A DNA stretch of 64,000 bases from Pterobdella sp. o SKG-2022 (taxonomy: Eukaryota; Annelida; Clitellata; Hirudinida; Piscicolidae), in the NCBI GenBank assembly GCA_964035795.1, contig OZ038323.1, positions 3,553,381 through 3,617,380 of the forward strand, written 5' to 3'. The position numbers were made by a program, and so were the translations under genes. Below are positions 39,009 through 55,000 of this stretch, in pieces. How positions within the stretch are numbered: the stretch's first letter is position 1; the number at the start of each line of letters is the position of its first letter. The notes beneath the pieces are model-generated. The model made no database searches. It had not been told where the DNA came from and was given only the letters and a program-made list of their open reading frames with translations.

Positions 39009-39984
39009 ATAAATATGTTTATTTGTAACACTTTTGATTTAGGTTGAAGTTTCTGCAAAAAGCGCGCTATATTAACTTATTTAAAATAAGAATTAAATGA
39101 AAAAATACATATTTGAATCTTCATTTGATAATGTGAGTTAATTTTACTAAAAGCTAAGTGGACTTTAATAAACACCGAGAATTGTTTTCATTTTGAATAT
39201 GAACTAAATAGAAGTAATTGAAATTGTTGAGATGAGGTTGAATGGACTTGGGTGGAATTTTGACGTTGAAACGTTACACAAACAACTTTAGCGCTTAAAA
39301 ATATTTTTTCTCTTGAATCGATGTTATATTTGTTCAACAATTAAAAGTTTTTCAAATGTAAGACATTTGAAGGCCCATTAGTTCTTGCACAATTTTGGCG
39401 TCAAGACAAACATTTAAAGTGAATAAGCTCTGAAAAGTAAACATACATTTAAAATTTATTTGATTTAATTTAAAAATTAAATTTTAAATGAATGCTAAAA
39501 ATTCTTTTAATCATATTAAACGCCATTTTTAACAAGCATTTGAAAATAAAATGATACATGGGGAAAAATTCGCATTGCAAATTGATTGAGTTATTTTAAA
39601 AACATCACGTTCCATTGTGATATGTTCTTCAAATCAATTGAAAAGAATTTGCAATGCAGTTTAAATATTCAATTGCTTCACTTTTTTGCTTCCTGATTAA
39701 CGCGTTTCATGTTTTCCTTTCAAAGACTGTTCTTGATTAGAAATCTGTCCAATTCTGTTATTTGAAATACTCAAAAACCATGATTTTCTCAAAAAAAAAA
39801 CATTTTGAAAAATTCACACGATATGGAAAGCTTTTAAATTTAAAGATGAATAATTAATAAGTGGTTGGCATTATGTTAGCACTAGTATGTATAATTTATT
39901 ATATAACTAGTTTGATCTTCAAAAAATTTAAGTTTGGGATTCATGCGGCTAAATGATGGGCCTTGGAAGGATGTGGCATAGAAA
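39009..39984. other. AT-rich non-coding stretch
   Basis: Nothing recognised except a weak inverted match (gcattgcaaatt at about 39572 against aatttgcaatgc at about 39648). Confidence 0.45.
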
Positions 39985-40137
39985 GGGTGTGTCATTGGGA
40001 GGGAGGGTCATTGAAAGGGTGGGTTATTGGGAAGGTGGGTACTGGGAGGACGGGTCATTGGGAGGACGGGTCATTGGGAGGACGGGTCATTGGGAGGACG
40101 GGTCATTGGGAGGGTGGGTCATTGGGAGGGTGGGTTA
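39985..40137. repeat. G-rich minisatellite, 16-bp unit
   Basis: About ten copies of a unit close to gtcattgggaggacgg, with variants (gggagggtgg, ggaaggtggg). Frames through it are repeat translations, not genes. Confidence 0.9.
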
Positions 40138-40265
40138 TTCACATCATAACACAAAATCAAACATAGGTGTGCTGCAGTATTTGCGGATGGAGTGTTCTGG
40201 TGCAAAGGATTAGAAAAAAGGATTTGTTATAATAAGGAATAATTAAAATTTATTCTGTTGAAAAT

Positions 40266-42597
<2,332 letters not shown>

Positions 42598-42735
42598 ACA
42601 CACACACCCACCATTTCACACACACACACCCACACACACACCCATCAACCCATCCACACATATAAACATACCCACCAACTCATACACATCCACAAACCCA
42701 CACACACCCACCAACCCACACACACACAAACAAAC
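42598..42735. repeat. CA/CCCACA-rich simple repeat
   Basis: Irregular repeats of cacacaccca and ccaacccacaca on the plus strand. Translation gives a Thr/His/Pro-rich frame with no domain. Confidence 0.8.
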
Positions 42736-43925
42736 TTAGGACAGTCAGTAATGACCTCTCATTGATACTAATTGTGTCTAATCACTGTGTGCACGAAAGT
42801 GAGTTTGCAAAGAGCGTTAATGGATGCTCGAACTTTTATTAATGTACGTCCAAACACAAAAATCTCAATGGATTTAATATAAGGAAAAAACTTTTCTAGC
42901 ATAGAGAAGTTGATACAGAATTGAAAAAATATATAGTGAAAAAATCTGGAATGCCAAAAGTAATGCAAAACGAAATGAAATGGCGAAAATTAATATGAAA
43001 TATACGAGCATTTATTGAGTGGGATGAAAAGGTGTGTGTGTAAAGAAATATTACAATTTATTGGCTCTATATCAATCTGCGCAGATCTCAATAAGAACTG
43101 CCAAAATATGTCTAAATAAGGCCTCAAACAGATCCGCAGTGGTGCCACTAATACTGCTTATACACAGAATCTATGGCAGAATACACAAGACGTGTGGTCG
43201 AGTTTTGGGTGCTTTCAACTGGAAAAGATAGCGCGAAATAGAAATATTACTTCAAATTAAGAAGATTAGTTTTGAGTTTTTTAATTCCAAATAAAGTGAA
43301 CGACATTTCTTGATGGTTCCAATTTATTTTGAACTTTTAAGTTCATTGCAAAATTAGTTGAATAAGTTTTTCACACTCAAACGCTTTTTAACATTTTTTC
43401 AAGCTTAATGAATCACTTAATTTCGTTTGTTGCTTCTCTGAAATGTCAACAAAGAAAAATCCTCTTCAAAACGGATTTTACCCATTACTAAATTGAGTAT
43501 CTCTTTTGAACATCTTGAATAAATAGTAATAATAATTCAAAAATTTATATTATCTTTATTTAAAAAAATAAACTTGAGTTAAAAATAAATAAAATTTGAT
43601 ACAAAATCAAAAATAAACACATCTCTTAACACGCATATCTTGAAATGATCGAAAAGAGAACGGCCAAAACTCAAGTAGAAAATACCCATAACTAAAAATA
43701 CACAAAATTTCAAATATAAATGACTGAAAAACAATCTTGAAATCAACCAAAGTTAAAAACTTCAACAAAAATATGAAGCTAACAGAATGAGGAAAACTGG
43801 CTTTGATAATTTCATTTTCATCAACTTTCCGCAAACGCTCGACTGCAAGTACTGTAATGATTTTTGATTTCCTTGCAGCGTTTTGTCAAGAAAATGAGAA
43901 TATTTTTATGTCGAATAGAGAAAAA
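42736..43925. other. AT-rich non-coding stretch
   Basis: Short open frames (for example 43034-43231) have no recognisable domain. Nothing else supportable. Confidence 0.45.
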
Positions 43926-44180
43926 GTAGAGAAAGAAAAAAATGGTGATGATGAAAAAGAAGACGAACGAAAAATGATGATGGAGAAGATTAAGATGATG
44001 GTTGTGATTATGATGAAGTCTTGGGGCAGTGACGATGGTGAAGATCCTGGTGATGATGATGATTATGATGAAGATGAGGATGATGAGAAGACTGGTGATG
44101 AGTATGGGGATATAGGGATAATGAGAGTGAAAGTGATGGAGAAGGCAAAAGGCGATGTGAATGATGATGTAACACTTTAT
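43926..44180. repeat. Purine-rich (GAT/GA)n degenerate repeat
   Basis: gatgatgat/gaagat-rich plus strand. The open frame across it (43803-44204) is Asp/Glu/Met/Lys-rich, as expected from the repeat. Confidence 0.7.
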
Positions 44181-45400
44181 AATAAATGTTTGAAACTTTT
44201 ATAAACAACTCATTTGCAGTTTAGAAAAAATAAAACTCAATAAGGATACAAAAGGCTTGGAAATTATTGAAATATTGCTCTAATTGAAAGTAAAATCTAA
44301 CCATAAAACCAGTAGAAAATTCATCAAATCAATTTATACAGAACTAAACTTCACAGAATGGAATAGTTTAAAAAACGTGAAAATTGAAAAGTTTGAAGTA
44401 AATTGTAGCTTATATGGAATACAGTTTAAGCGGAGTCGATTAGAGGAAAAATGGGAGAAGTAATTGAAATGGATTGAAGAATGGTTCTTAGAATATATTA
44501 CCTTCAACAAAACTTAAAAATATATTTTAAGATTTATTGATTCGAAGCTGTTTATAAAATTTTTTGTTATGAATAATAAAATTTCGTGCTAAAAATGGAT
44601 TGGGTAGTTTTATTTATGTTAACATTTATTATTCAATTGCACAATACTTATTGATAATGTTATCCTTTAAATACAACCGAAAAAATCACTTAAAAATTCA
44701 AAAGATGACGGAGAGATTGAAAATTTTCCACCAATTTATCAGAATTTTTCAACTAACTGCCCAACAAAGTTGCGTAACTGACTGTTAACACCCCATATTT
44801 CCCCTATATCCACAACCGCACATCACATCTTAACTGCGTAGACAGCTATTAGATTCCATTCAGCATACTCACCTAATAATGATAACCGTAGCATATTGAA
44901 AAGCTTACTGTTTTCCTGTTAGTAAAAGTGTCTGATGTAATTTACTTCAATTTGGGCTATTTTTTACTACATCTAAGGTAGTTTGATACTGTACGGTATT
45001 GACTTTTAATAATTATCATGGTTTCAATGATGTTTCATTTAGCGTGCAGCTTAAAGTTTAAGTTTGGTGTAGAGATTTGCATATTAAGTAATGAGGCTTA
45101 TGGAAGGCGATAACTATATGGTTAAACTCAAAATGATGTTGAAGTCTTTAATAGAAATAAAGTATAGAAAGATTTATGATATGTGTGTTTGTAGGTTAGA
45201 TATATAATTCATATTTACAAAAGAAAACGTCAACTTGAATGTTTTGTGAGATATGAAACCTTCTATAAAAAACAACCAAGAAGAAAACTTAAACAACAAG
45301 TGGAACAAGACACAAGGGTTTACCTCTTTTATTCAAGCAAAAATCACTGTTAATATGCATATATAATACTGATGATGTAGGGTGATGAAGGTGTAAAAAC
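44181..45400. other. AT-rich non-coding stretch
   Basis: Nothing recognised. Confidence 0.45.
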
Positions 45401-45525
45401 GGTTGAAGAGGTAAGGGCGGTTGGAGCACTTTTACGACTATGCAATTGTTGTCTTTTAACTGCATGAGTCCTAAAAATGGTCAACAACCCTGGCATCGTC
45501 TGATGACCTTGTTTTCTATGGGCAT
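45401..45525 (+). repeat. 125-bp direct repeat, copy 1
   Basis: By eye base-for-base identical with 49855-49979 (ggttgaagaggtaagggcgg ... tatgggcat). It is followed within 12 bp by the ATT microsatellite; copy 2 is followed by a shorter ttattattatta stretch. Confidence 0.95.
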
Positions 45526-45535
45526 ACAGTCTCTC

Positions 45536-45536
<1 letters not shown>

Positions 45537-45621
<85 letters not shown>
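45537..45621. repeat. (ATT)n microsatellite
   Basis: About 28 pure units, continuing into degenerate tagtattactatt. Poly-Leu/poly-Asn frames across it are artefacts. Confidence 0.97.
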
Positions 45622-45622
<1 letters not shown>

Positions 45623-48599
45623 GTATTACTATTACTTCTATATATATTGTTTTTTTTTACTTCAGTATTAATTTTATTATATAACATAATTTTCAATGTA
45701 TTAGTGCATTTTTTGGATTTATTAGTATACTGTTATATTATGGAAGCATTTCTTTGTATCCAATTGTTTTCAAATAAATAATTATCATAAACAAAAGTTC
45801 AAAAATTATCTTTTAAAAATTTTCAAATTATTAACTATGGCAACCGAAATTGTTAGAACGTTTAATTAATAATATAAGCAAATAGTTCATTTATTTGTTC
45901 CAATTTTAGGCCCACAAAGAGAAGCACCCTGTGAATCACCTTTTGCTCTTTCGAACCCTATTTAGGGTGACTGATGTTCGACTTACATACATATACACAA
46001 TGTGTTGTCAGAGCTGTCTACTGTCTCATGCAGAACTATGGTCTCAGTTTTTCTACTAGTGTTTTGTTGTTTTTTTTTTTTTATTTATTGTTTTATAATT
46101 CTTTTTAGTCTCATTATATTTTTTTTGGTTTTACAATATTATTGTTTTAAGAATAAATATATTTTTTATTCTTCTTGTTACTGTTATTCTTTTTTGTTGT
46201 TTTATGGCATTTTATTATTTTTATTTTCTCATTAAAATATTTCATTAACGTTTCTATTGTTGTTATTATTATTAATTTTATTATGATTATTGTTCTTATT
46301 ATTATTACTGTTATCAACTCCATTCTTTTAATAGCGTCGACTTTTATTTAATAGTTTTTATTGGACTTTTAATCTTTGTGTCTTTAATTGAATGATCCAT
46401 CACTTAGGTTTATTTTTTATATTATTTTTATTTTTTAAATCGTTTTTTTTTAATTTTCATTAATTTCAATTTTTTAAAATTATTTCTATTTTTTTTATTT
46501 TTATTTTCTAAATTTATTTTTTATATTTTTTTTATCATTTCCACTTTTCGTATAATTTTCCATTGTTTTTATAGAATTGTCTTTATTTATTTTTTTCTTT
46601 TGATAGAATTGTTATTTTTTAACTTTACAAAGATTATAAATCGGGCGAGGAATGAAAAACTGCTATCAACTATCAGCTAACTAAAAAAAAATTTTGTTAA
46701 AACTAATTTTATTTCATTGATTGAATAGCTGCATATTTCTCTTATAATATTGTTTTTGTCAACCTTTTTTTCTGTATGGTAGCTTTGACACATTAATTTC
46801 AAAATTCAAAATTGATTGAGTCACACATCATAAGCCCCATACACAAACACAAGACAATTGATATTATATAAGAAGTTGCAGTTTTACCCGTGTTTTCAGT
46901 TTTCAACTATTAAAACTACATGAAAACTCAATAAGATTGGAGGTATTGGATATTTATGGGATTTTTAAATGTATATTTTACTTGCATCCTACCATGGTTT
47001 TTCAACAAATCAAAAAGCTTTGTGCATCAACAATCTTACAAGCCATTGTGTTTTGTTATACCGTGTTATCTCTACTTCACATATATGATTTTTGCTAATC
47101 TAATCTTGTTCTATATTTATTAGGGTTAGTTCTTGCTTGATATAAAAATAATATTGATTTTTTGAATTCCGTGATATGAAAATAGAAAGAATATTTTTAA
47201 ACTGATTTATGGTTAGTTAATCTTTTTCTTAATTAACAAATAATTATTTTTAAAACATTTTTACCCGTTTCATTAAGACTGATATTTGCTACTCTATTTA
47301 GGGTTTTTATTTTTTTCAAGTTTTATAGAAAAATTTCGTTTTTTGCTATTGTTTTTCATAAGAGTCGTCTCGTCACTTAGTCACTCATTGAAAATCCATT
47401 AAAAGAAGGAAAGTGAAGACGACGAAGATGACTTGAAAATATTCATGATAATGATACTAATGAGAAATACAAACGAATGGTGTTTCGTTAAATACTACGT
47501 GAGTTATATATTTGTTAGTTTGAGAATGGAAATTAATATTAATTCAAAGTTTTATGCTTATTTGAACATAATCTCGGCATTTTGAATCTCATTGGCCTTA
47601 CAACATCATTTACAGCAATCAAGAGGTCTTTAAAAAGGTTATTAATGACCACAATCTATCATAAACTATTGTGGATCTGCATTGAAAAATCCCAATGGTT
47701 TTGATATTGAAACAAAGGAGTCGTCATTTGGTAGTCTCCCTGCTTAGATACCTGCTTGAAACGCATGTTCTCTTCATTATATCGCCCATTTTTTTCTTGC
47801 TCTATTTTCAATTTATTGTCATTTTCTCTCTATATTTTCAATTATCCGTACTGTATTATTCTATTTTTTTTTTTTGTTTGTTAATTTATTTTTTTCTATT
47901 TATTTTTTTTTATTGAAGTTTTTTATTTACACATGTAGTTCAAAAGGTTTTGATGTTTTTAAATGCAAACTTTTGTAGCTTCCGACATTAATGCGCTGTA
48001 TTAATTATAACGTTTAAAGGAGCGCAGAATTCCTGCAAATTCAAAATACATTAGTAATAATATAAAAAGCATAGAAAAAAAATAAAAATATTGAAAATAA
48101 GAATAATAAGAGTGAAAAAAATAAAAATAATAAGAAGGATGATGAAATTAAAAATAGTTCACAACGAAAGAATAAAACGATGAAAGATTATTGGTAAAAA
48201 AGTCAACTAAGAATGGCAAAATAATAGAATTCATGGCGAAAATGATCAAATCTCCACATATCAAACACTCCACCAGGGAAAATTATTCAAAATCACAAGC
48301 AATCATTTAACAAAAATTTAAAAATAGAAAGAAAAACATCATAAAAGCAAAACTTAAAATGATACTAACATAATTATAACAAAACGAAAACATCTAAATT
48401 AATTTAAAAATCAATATTAAAAAAGTTAATTAAAAATCAAAATTATTGAAGTTAAAGGAAGAAATAATAACTAAAATCATAAATCATCACCACCCTCCAT
48501 CATTCTCATTATATTTATCATCACCATTATCACCATCATCAGCCCGGCGGAAGAACCCATCTTCTCGTGGTGCCGGGTGTGCATTTCAACAGGAGTGTC
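45622..48599. other. T-rich low-complexity intergenic stretch
   Basis: The plus strand is strongly T-rich at about 46060-46640 and 47810-47930, and A-rich at about 48050-48430. A (caccat)-like patch lies at about 48485-48545. No coding exon seen. Confidence 0.5.
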
Positions 48600-48781
48600 G
48601 AAGAGGTTCTAAACCACGTCAGCTTCCAACCACAAAGCATTTCGAGAATTCATCCATCATTTTTATCGCTGCTCACCAAAAGTAACAAACAACTCGAAGT
48701 TGCAAGTTTCTTTCGGTACTCGCTCCAAAGAGTGTCGGAAGAGTCTTTGGAAGCTGGCGCTCAACAACAACAACAATCACC
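48600..48781 (+). repeat. Dispersed repeat, copy 1 (pairs with 51044-51210)
   Basis: Shares gaagaggtt, acgtcagctt, atccatccatcattttt, tcgctgctcaccaaaagt, caaacaactcgaag and ggcgctcaacaacaa with 51044-51210, same orientation. Higher GC than its surroundings. The frame 48567-48845 has no known domain. Possibly a piece of a LINE or another dispersed element. Confidence 0.75.
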
Positions 48782-48980
48782 ATCATCATCATTATTGTGG
48801 CTAAAATACACGCATAAGACAATAGCTATTCCCCCACTGCTATGATTAAATAAAAGATCAGACACCTTATCATTAATCATCATTCACTGGCCCCATTTAC
48901 AAATGCTTCACCATCTTATTCAATGCCGATGAATTCTTGGTGATTTAGAGATATTGATGCCTATAATAGGAATGGGAATG

Positions 48981-49012
<32 letters not shown>

Positions 49013-49854
49013 ATAATAGTATGAACAATAACAATAATAATTTTTATTAGAACAGAAAAATTAGAAATAATAATGAAAATGATAGTAACAGTTGGATCTA
49101 GTTTTTCAACGCTAAGAAGGGCTATCATTATAGTGGCGTAAGACTGTGGAGTCTTCAAAATCATTTGTCTGTTTCAAATAGACACAACAATAATAATAAA
49201 AATAATAGAAATAGCAAAAATAATAATTATAATTTTTTTAGAGACATATTAAGGCAGTTATAAATAAAATTCATAAATGTTCGATGTTGATTTATGAGAG
49301 AACAAAGATAATAAAGAAAAGAAAAAAAAAATAATTTTTATTAACTTCAGCCCGAGCCGTGGGCATATAATAAATGAACAAGCATAATACAACAGGTATC
49401 ACGTTGAAAACTTATCACACAACCTGTATTATGTCTATTGTTAAGCGTTGTAATTTAAAAAAATAAAAGTTACCATTTGGGAAAAATACCTGGATTATTA
49501 GTTGTTTTGCTATATATGTTTTATGAAGTCGACCATTGGGTTGTCTAGATCTGGTGTTTGGTTGTGCTATTGATAGGTTTCACAGGGCGCTACTCCATGG
49601 AGAATTTATGTATTAAACATTAGGTTTTTTGAAAAATTTGTATCACACCTTATTTTATGATAAATATTTATCTATAAAAATTATGGGTTATACAATCGAT
49701 GAATTAAAAACTAATGAACTTTATGTATATCATAAGCTATCTGTTTAAAACTATTGGGCTTCATAAAAGCAGAAATACTGGATTTGAAAGGTGAAAAGGT
49801 GATTAGAGGTGTAAGGATGGTTGGAAAATTAAGGATTATTGGAAAGGTGAGGGT
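48782..49854. other. AT-rich stretch with (AAT) patches
   Basis: aataat-rich around 48985-49230. A degenerate ggtgaaaaggtgatt/ggaaaggtgagggtgg minisatellite leads into the 125-bp repeat at about 49790-49860. Confidence 0.5.
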
Positions 49855-49979
49855 GGTTGAAGAGGTAAGGGCGGTTGGAGCACTTTTACGACTATGCAAT
49901 TGTTGTCTTTTAACTGCATGAGTCCTAAAAATGGTCAACAACCCTGGCATCGTCTGATGACCTTGTTTTCTATGGGCAT
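49855..49979 (+). repeat. 125-bp direct repeat, copy 2
   Basis: Identical to 45401-45525, same strand, 4.45 kb apart. No open frame or pol III box recognised in it. Confidence 0.95.
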
Positions 49980-51043
49980 GCAGTTTTTTTCGTTATTATT
50001 ATTAATGGCGTTTCGTATATTGACTTGACTAATAAAGATGGTTTTGATGGTGGAGTATTTGAATGAAGATCCATAGTTCTTCAGTTTAATTTTGACTGAA
50101 AAGAAGAAATATCTGTAAGTGTTAGGTTTATACTGTATTCAATTAGCCTGTTATATCATCAATATTTGTGCTCGAGGCTGTATTATAATGCTAAACGGCA
50201 AGGGAAAACCGGGAAAAGTACAGAATAAAAGAATGAATAAATGAGTAAATACTGATAATAAGCTGTGTTAGTAAGATATTGTATTTGATATGATTGCGAG
50301 AATAATATTTTTATACATTAGAATTTTCAGTCAAATTTAAATATAATTCAGTTATATTTTGATTACTTTCACAATAAGCTAATAATTTCTTTTTTTAAAA
50401 TAAATTTCAGTTTTTTTCGTTCTTTTCGCACCTTCATTATAAGGGAAATAATTAGATGAATATAACTAAAAAGACTTTCCTTCTTATGATTAGCTTTTTG
50501 TAAGCTTGTTAAAATTTAGAATTTCGGCTTGAATATGAAAAAAATGAAGGAAAATCCATCAATCTATGATGTAATGTGTTATGAGTTTTTTTGAGTACTT
50601 ATTTTTATTCTGTTAAAGTACCCAAGTTTACCAATAGTAATTTTAAACGAAATTTGACCACATCATTCTGAATTATGAAATTAAGTTTTATTTAATTAAA
50701 AGAAATTGAATTATTCATTTTGTCAAAAATTTAATAACTTTGTATAGATATGTAAAAACTTTCATAATATTTGTTTTGATAATTCCTTTCAGTTTATAAA
50801 TAATGAAACTAAATCAGTATAACTATTCACCAACATATGCGTGAAAGGCGCTACATTTAAAAAAGTATTACGAAAATTTATCAAAAAAAAGTGAAAATCT
50901 TATCATGAAAAATGATAAAATACTTCATCAAATAAAATTAATAAAAATGTTATTCACACAACATCAATTCAAATGCTTCTTTAAGTCGTTGTGTAACTCT
51001 TGTAAACCTTGAATCGTTAACAATTATTCAATAACGAAAATTT
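49980..51043. other. AT-rich non-coding stretch
   Basis: Nothing recognised. Confidence 0.45.
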
Positions 51044-51210
51044 GAAGAGGTTCCCAACTACGTCAGCTTTCGACTATAGAGCATTCCAACAATCCATCCA
51101 TCATTTTTTCACTGCTCACCAAAAGTCTCAAACAACTCGAAGCTAAAGTTTCCAAGGAGTGGTGGAAAAGACTTTGGCAACTGGCGCTCAACAACAATAA
51201 CAACAGCGAT
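51044..51210 (+). repeat. Dispersed repeat, copy 2 (pairs with 48600-48781)
   Basis: Diverged partner of 48600-48781. Both end in a caacaacaa-type run, possibly the element's simple-repeat tail. Confidence 0.75.
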
Positions 51211-51660
51211 CAGCAACAATAACAACAGCAATCAGCTACAGCACAACAATAAAAACTACCACAGCATCACATTAACAGAATCGTCAAAAAATAAAACAAA
51301 AAAAACAAATAAAAAACATAAACAAAAACAGTAGCAAAAAAATAACAACAACAACAATGAAATAACTCAACACATAAAGGAAAACAACTAAACAAACACA
51401 ACAAAACATCGCAGCAATCATAAAAGTAATAGACAACAAAATTGAAAAAAACTTTTAAACACATAGTCATCACACACTTGCAACATCAATCTACAAGCAA
51501 AACCTATGAAAAAATTAACAACCCAATCAATTTTAAAATTATCTACAAATAATTATTTTAAAAATTTTAACACGGATCTTAAAGAAACAAAAACAAACGG
51601 CAGAACGCTAGGCAAGCGAAATGGAGCTAATAAAGGCTTTCTTATGCGTGTGTTTGTCAA
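51211..51660. other. CAA/AAC-rich low-complexity stretch
   Basis: Irregular aacaacaat and aaaacaaa motifs. The minus-strand frame 51267-51473 is Phe/Cys/Tyr-rich low complexity. Confidence 0.5.
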
Positions 51661-52060
51661 TGCTTTTGCCGCATGCTAGGAGTGGTGGTGGGGGTGGTGA
51701 GGGTGGAGTGTGGAATTAGGAGTGATGGTGGTTTGATGGTGTTGGGAATAGGTATGTGTGAGGTATAATGGAATGAAGTGGTGGGATTTAGTGAAATGTG
51801 TTTTATATGATGGAATAGGTGTAGGGGTGGATGTAATCGAGGTCGTGTTTAGAGGTTGTGGTAGTGGTGGTTGAAGTGTGCAATGATTAGGGTAATAATT
51901 AGTGTGTGGTGGTAGGTAGTGGTTGGTGTGTGGTGGTAGGTAGTGGTTGGTGTGTGGTGGTAGGTAGTGGTTGGTGTGTGGTGGTAAATGTAATGTTAGG
52001 TCGTGGCTGATGAGGGTAAGTGTGGGGAGATTATGATGGTTGTGTAGTGGTGGCAAGGTT
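51661..52060. repeat. TG-rich minisatellite region with 24-bp units
   Basis: Within 51901-51986 the unit tagtggttggtgtgtggtgg-tagg is repeated about 3.5 times. The flanks are degenerate ggtggt/gtgtgg sequence. The 146-codon minus-strand frame 52116-51676 (Thr/His/Pro with LPPHTNHY repeats) mirrors the repeat and is not treated as a gene. Confidence 0.85.
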
Positions 52061-55000
52061 AATGAGGGCTCTACTGATAATTCCATAATAGTAATGGTAT
52101 TGATTGTTTTCTTCATGGAGGGTGTTTTTTTGGAGATGAATGTGTGCTCAAATTGAAGTTTTCGAAAATCTCAGTTAGGGGATTCATAGTTTTATCATTT
52201 GTTGTTACGTCTAATTTGTTTCTGTCGTTGTATTTGTTTGTGTTACTGTATGTCTTACTATGTCAATACAGCAATTTTTCATAATTTTTCCACTTAAGTA
52301 TTCATAAAGATGCAGCTTTTTGCCCGATGCTTTGACTCTCATCCAAATTTCTCAATGTTAAAAGGTCTCGCAATTTTTACTTTTCAATTTTTAGACCTTT
52401 TATGAACTTTTTTGTAAAGTATTTGGACATGATGAGAATGTTCATATTCTATTGAGATTTTATTTTCATTAAAAAACAATATAATCAGTTTGAAGATACC
52501 TTATTTATTAATATTGTCAGTTTGAAATGAAGTGTTTTTTATCAATATAAAAACTCCATTTACGTCATTGTTTTGCTGAAAAAAATGTGCCACGCAATTA
52601 AAGTGTCAATTTAAATGCAAACCTGCTTTTGTGAGCGGAAAATTTTTGAATTTGCAAAAAATAGATTCACAAATTGAAAAGATAACATCAGATTCATCGT
52701 TTTCTTAAATAGCTTCCAATCTACAAAACGGTTTGGAACATCAGTTTTGGGTGGTTATTAAAACTAATTGCAAATAGAATTTTAAAAAAAATTTTAGCTC
52801 AATACATTCAAACAAAATGTCGGAGAAGTTTTGCTTGAAATGCTAGAATTCCTTTCAAAAAGTTTCAGATGACGAATATGAAAAATTCTTTTTTTTCGGT
52901 TTTTTTGAATTTTTTGGAATATTTTAAAAATAAGCATCAAAATTTAAGAATTTAAAAAAACAAAAAATCTCGAAAGATATTCTATCTATTTTAATCATTA
53001 ATATTAATGTCTTTTAACGCAAAAATCTCCAAACTTTGAGCTCTAATTATAAAATGAAGTGGCACCACCCCAAAGTTTCAATGCCACTTGTGCATGCATC
53101 TAATTGAACAAAAAACAGTTGTGACCAGCATTTTTTGCGTCATCAAAATCTTTTTGCTCTTTTTTCATCATCATCATTGTCATTCTCATCGTCGCAAGCT
53201 TTTCCATTTAAATTATTTATTTATTAAATCTCAAGAATTACTTTTTTATAAACCTAAAACCTGTACAATCTCAATCCATAATAAAAAATAGTATTTATCT
53301 AATTGTTTTGAGCTGTGATTCCATGTAGTAATTGTTTAAAATGCTGTATAACAGATGTAAAGAAGTCGCTTACATAAAGAATGTACCGTACGTTTTCCAA
53401 ATTGTCAGTGGAAAAACAATAGGAAATGAGGTTGCAAGCATACAACAAAAAGAGAATAAATTAAGAAAGATTTTAATACTATTCAAAAAAACCCGTGGAG
53501 CTACTCCAAAAATTTATCATGTTATATTCACTTGGATTACTTATTTAAAAGTAAATCATAAAAAAATTAATGAACTCTAAATTATAATTCTTTAAAATCT
53601 TTTTATAAAAATCACTCATTAGAATAAGCATTAAAAAATAAATTTAATTAAATTCAAGAAAAAAATGTGAGTTTTTTATTAAATTGAAAACATTGAAAAA
53701 TAAATAATGAAAAGAGGGCAACTCACAAAAGACTTGATGTGGCATTAAGATTAGTGCTGTACCAGCGAATCTTCAAGACAAATATGCCTCTTCCATTTCC
53801 ATAAGAGTAGTTCAAAAATGAAATCTTTTGAATCTATGTAAGTTAGTTGCTGAGACTTTTTAATACTGGATTATATGAATCTTTATTAGGTTTAATGAAA
53901 GGTGTTTCTCTCAAAAATTTTTCAAAGTTAAACTTCTAAATGAAGGAATATTGGAAAAAGTGAACAAATAAAATACTTCAAAAAGTATTTTTAGAGTGGA
54001 AGCGAAGTTGCAATTATGTAAGGAAGCTCAACCATTTCCTCCCTGCCATTCATCCACACCACTCATTCCACGCAGACAAGACGATGTGGAAAGAAAATGA
54101 ATTTTGAAAATAAATTATTTATTAATAATTCATTATATTATTTAAATTACAAAATAATCAAATAAATTTTTATTTTTCACGAAACATAAAATGAAGATTA
54201 TATAAAAAACTAAATATTTTATTGAACTGTTTTTATTGAATACCACAAAATTTTTAAAATATCATTCGTTGTTATCATTTCTAAAGGATTTTAATGGCGT
54301 TTTGAAACATGAAAAATCTTCTTTTGTCTAAAGCTTTTTAATCCAAATCTTTCCTTCAAATTTCATACTTTCAGTTGGCGCTCTTTAAATCGCAGACGAG
54401 TTTTGTTGCTATGGAAACGAAGAAAGACACTTTTTAAGATTTGAACTTTTTCCGATTATTTTCATAATTGTCATTTTTAAATTTTCTCAAAAACACGTTT
54501 CCATGGAGTCGCATATTTCGTTTCTATACGAATTAAAAAAATATTTTTTTCCAAAATTTTCGTTTTGCGGTTCGGAAGTTTAATCGAAAAAAATATATTT
54601 AATATTTTAAAATATGAAACACTCATTGTATGTTTGCAAGTTCAGCAGTTGAACCAGTAGCCATCCATTACTTGCCTGCGTTTGAAATAATTCAAACAAG
54701 CATTTTTAAATTGTTCTCATTTGTGATCTTGCATCGAGCGTTTTGTAATCTCAAGCCTCTGATCATCATTAAAAGTTCCAATTTTTTTGAAGTTTATTTT
54801 TTTCTAGCCATGTTTTTAGTTTGCTTAATCCATTGCTTTTCGGAAGTTTTTCTATTTCCGTATATTTTTAAGTTTTTTTTTGTGAATTTTTTCGAAATTT
54901 TTAAAAAATAGATAAATTTTCTCAAAACATTCAGCAGTCTTCTCTTATTAAAAATTCATTCAAACAAGTTATGTCAATGAATACATCACAAACTAACAAG

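Noticed and set aside
43803..44204. 133-codon Asp/Glu-rich frame
   Set aside because: Product of the GAT/GAA purine repeat; no domain.
45440..45781. Poly-Leu (plus) and poly-Asn (minus) frames
   Set aside because: Direct translations of the ATT microsatellite.
51676..52116. 146-codon minus-strand frame with LPPHTNHY repeats
   Set aside because: The repeats coincide exactly with a 24-bp minisatellite and the rest is Thr/His/Pro low complexity. No domain, no splice context.
53332..53580. 82-codon frame with mixed composition
   Set aside because: Looks slightly protein-like, but no motif, promoter or splice evidence; too weak to call.
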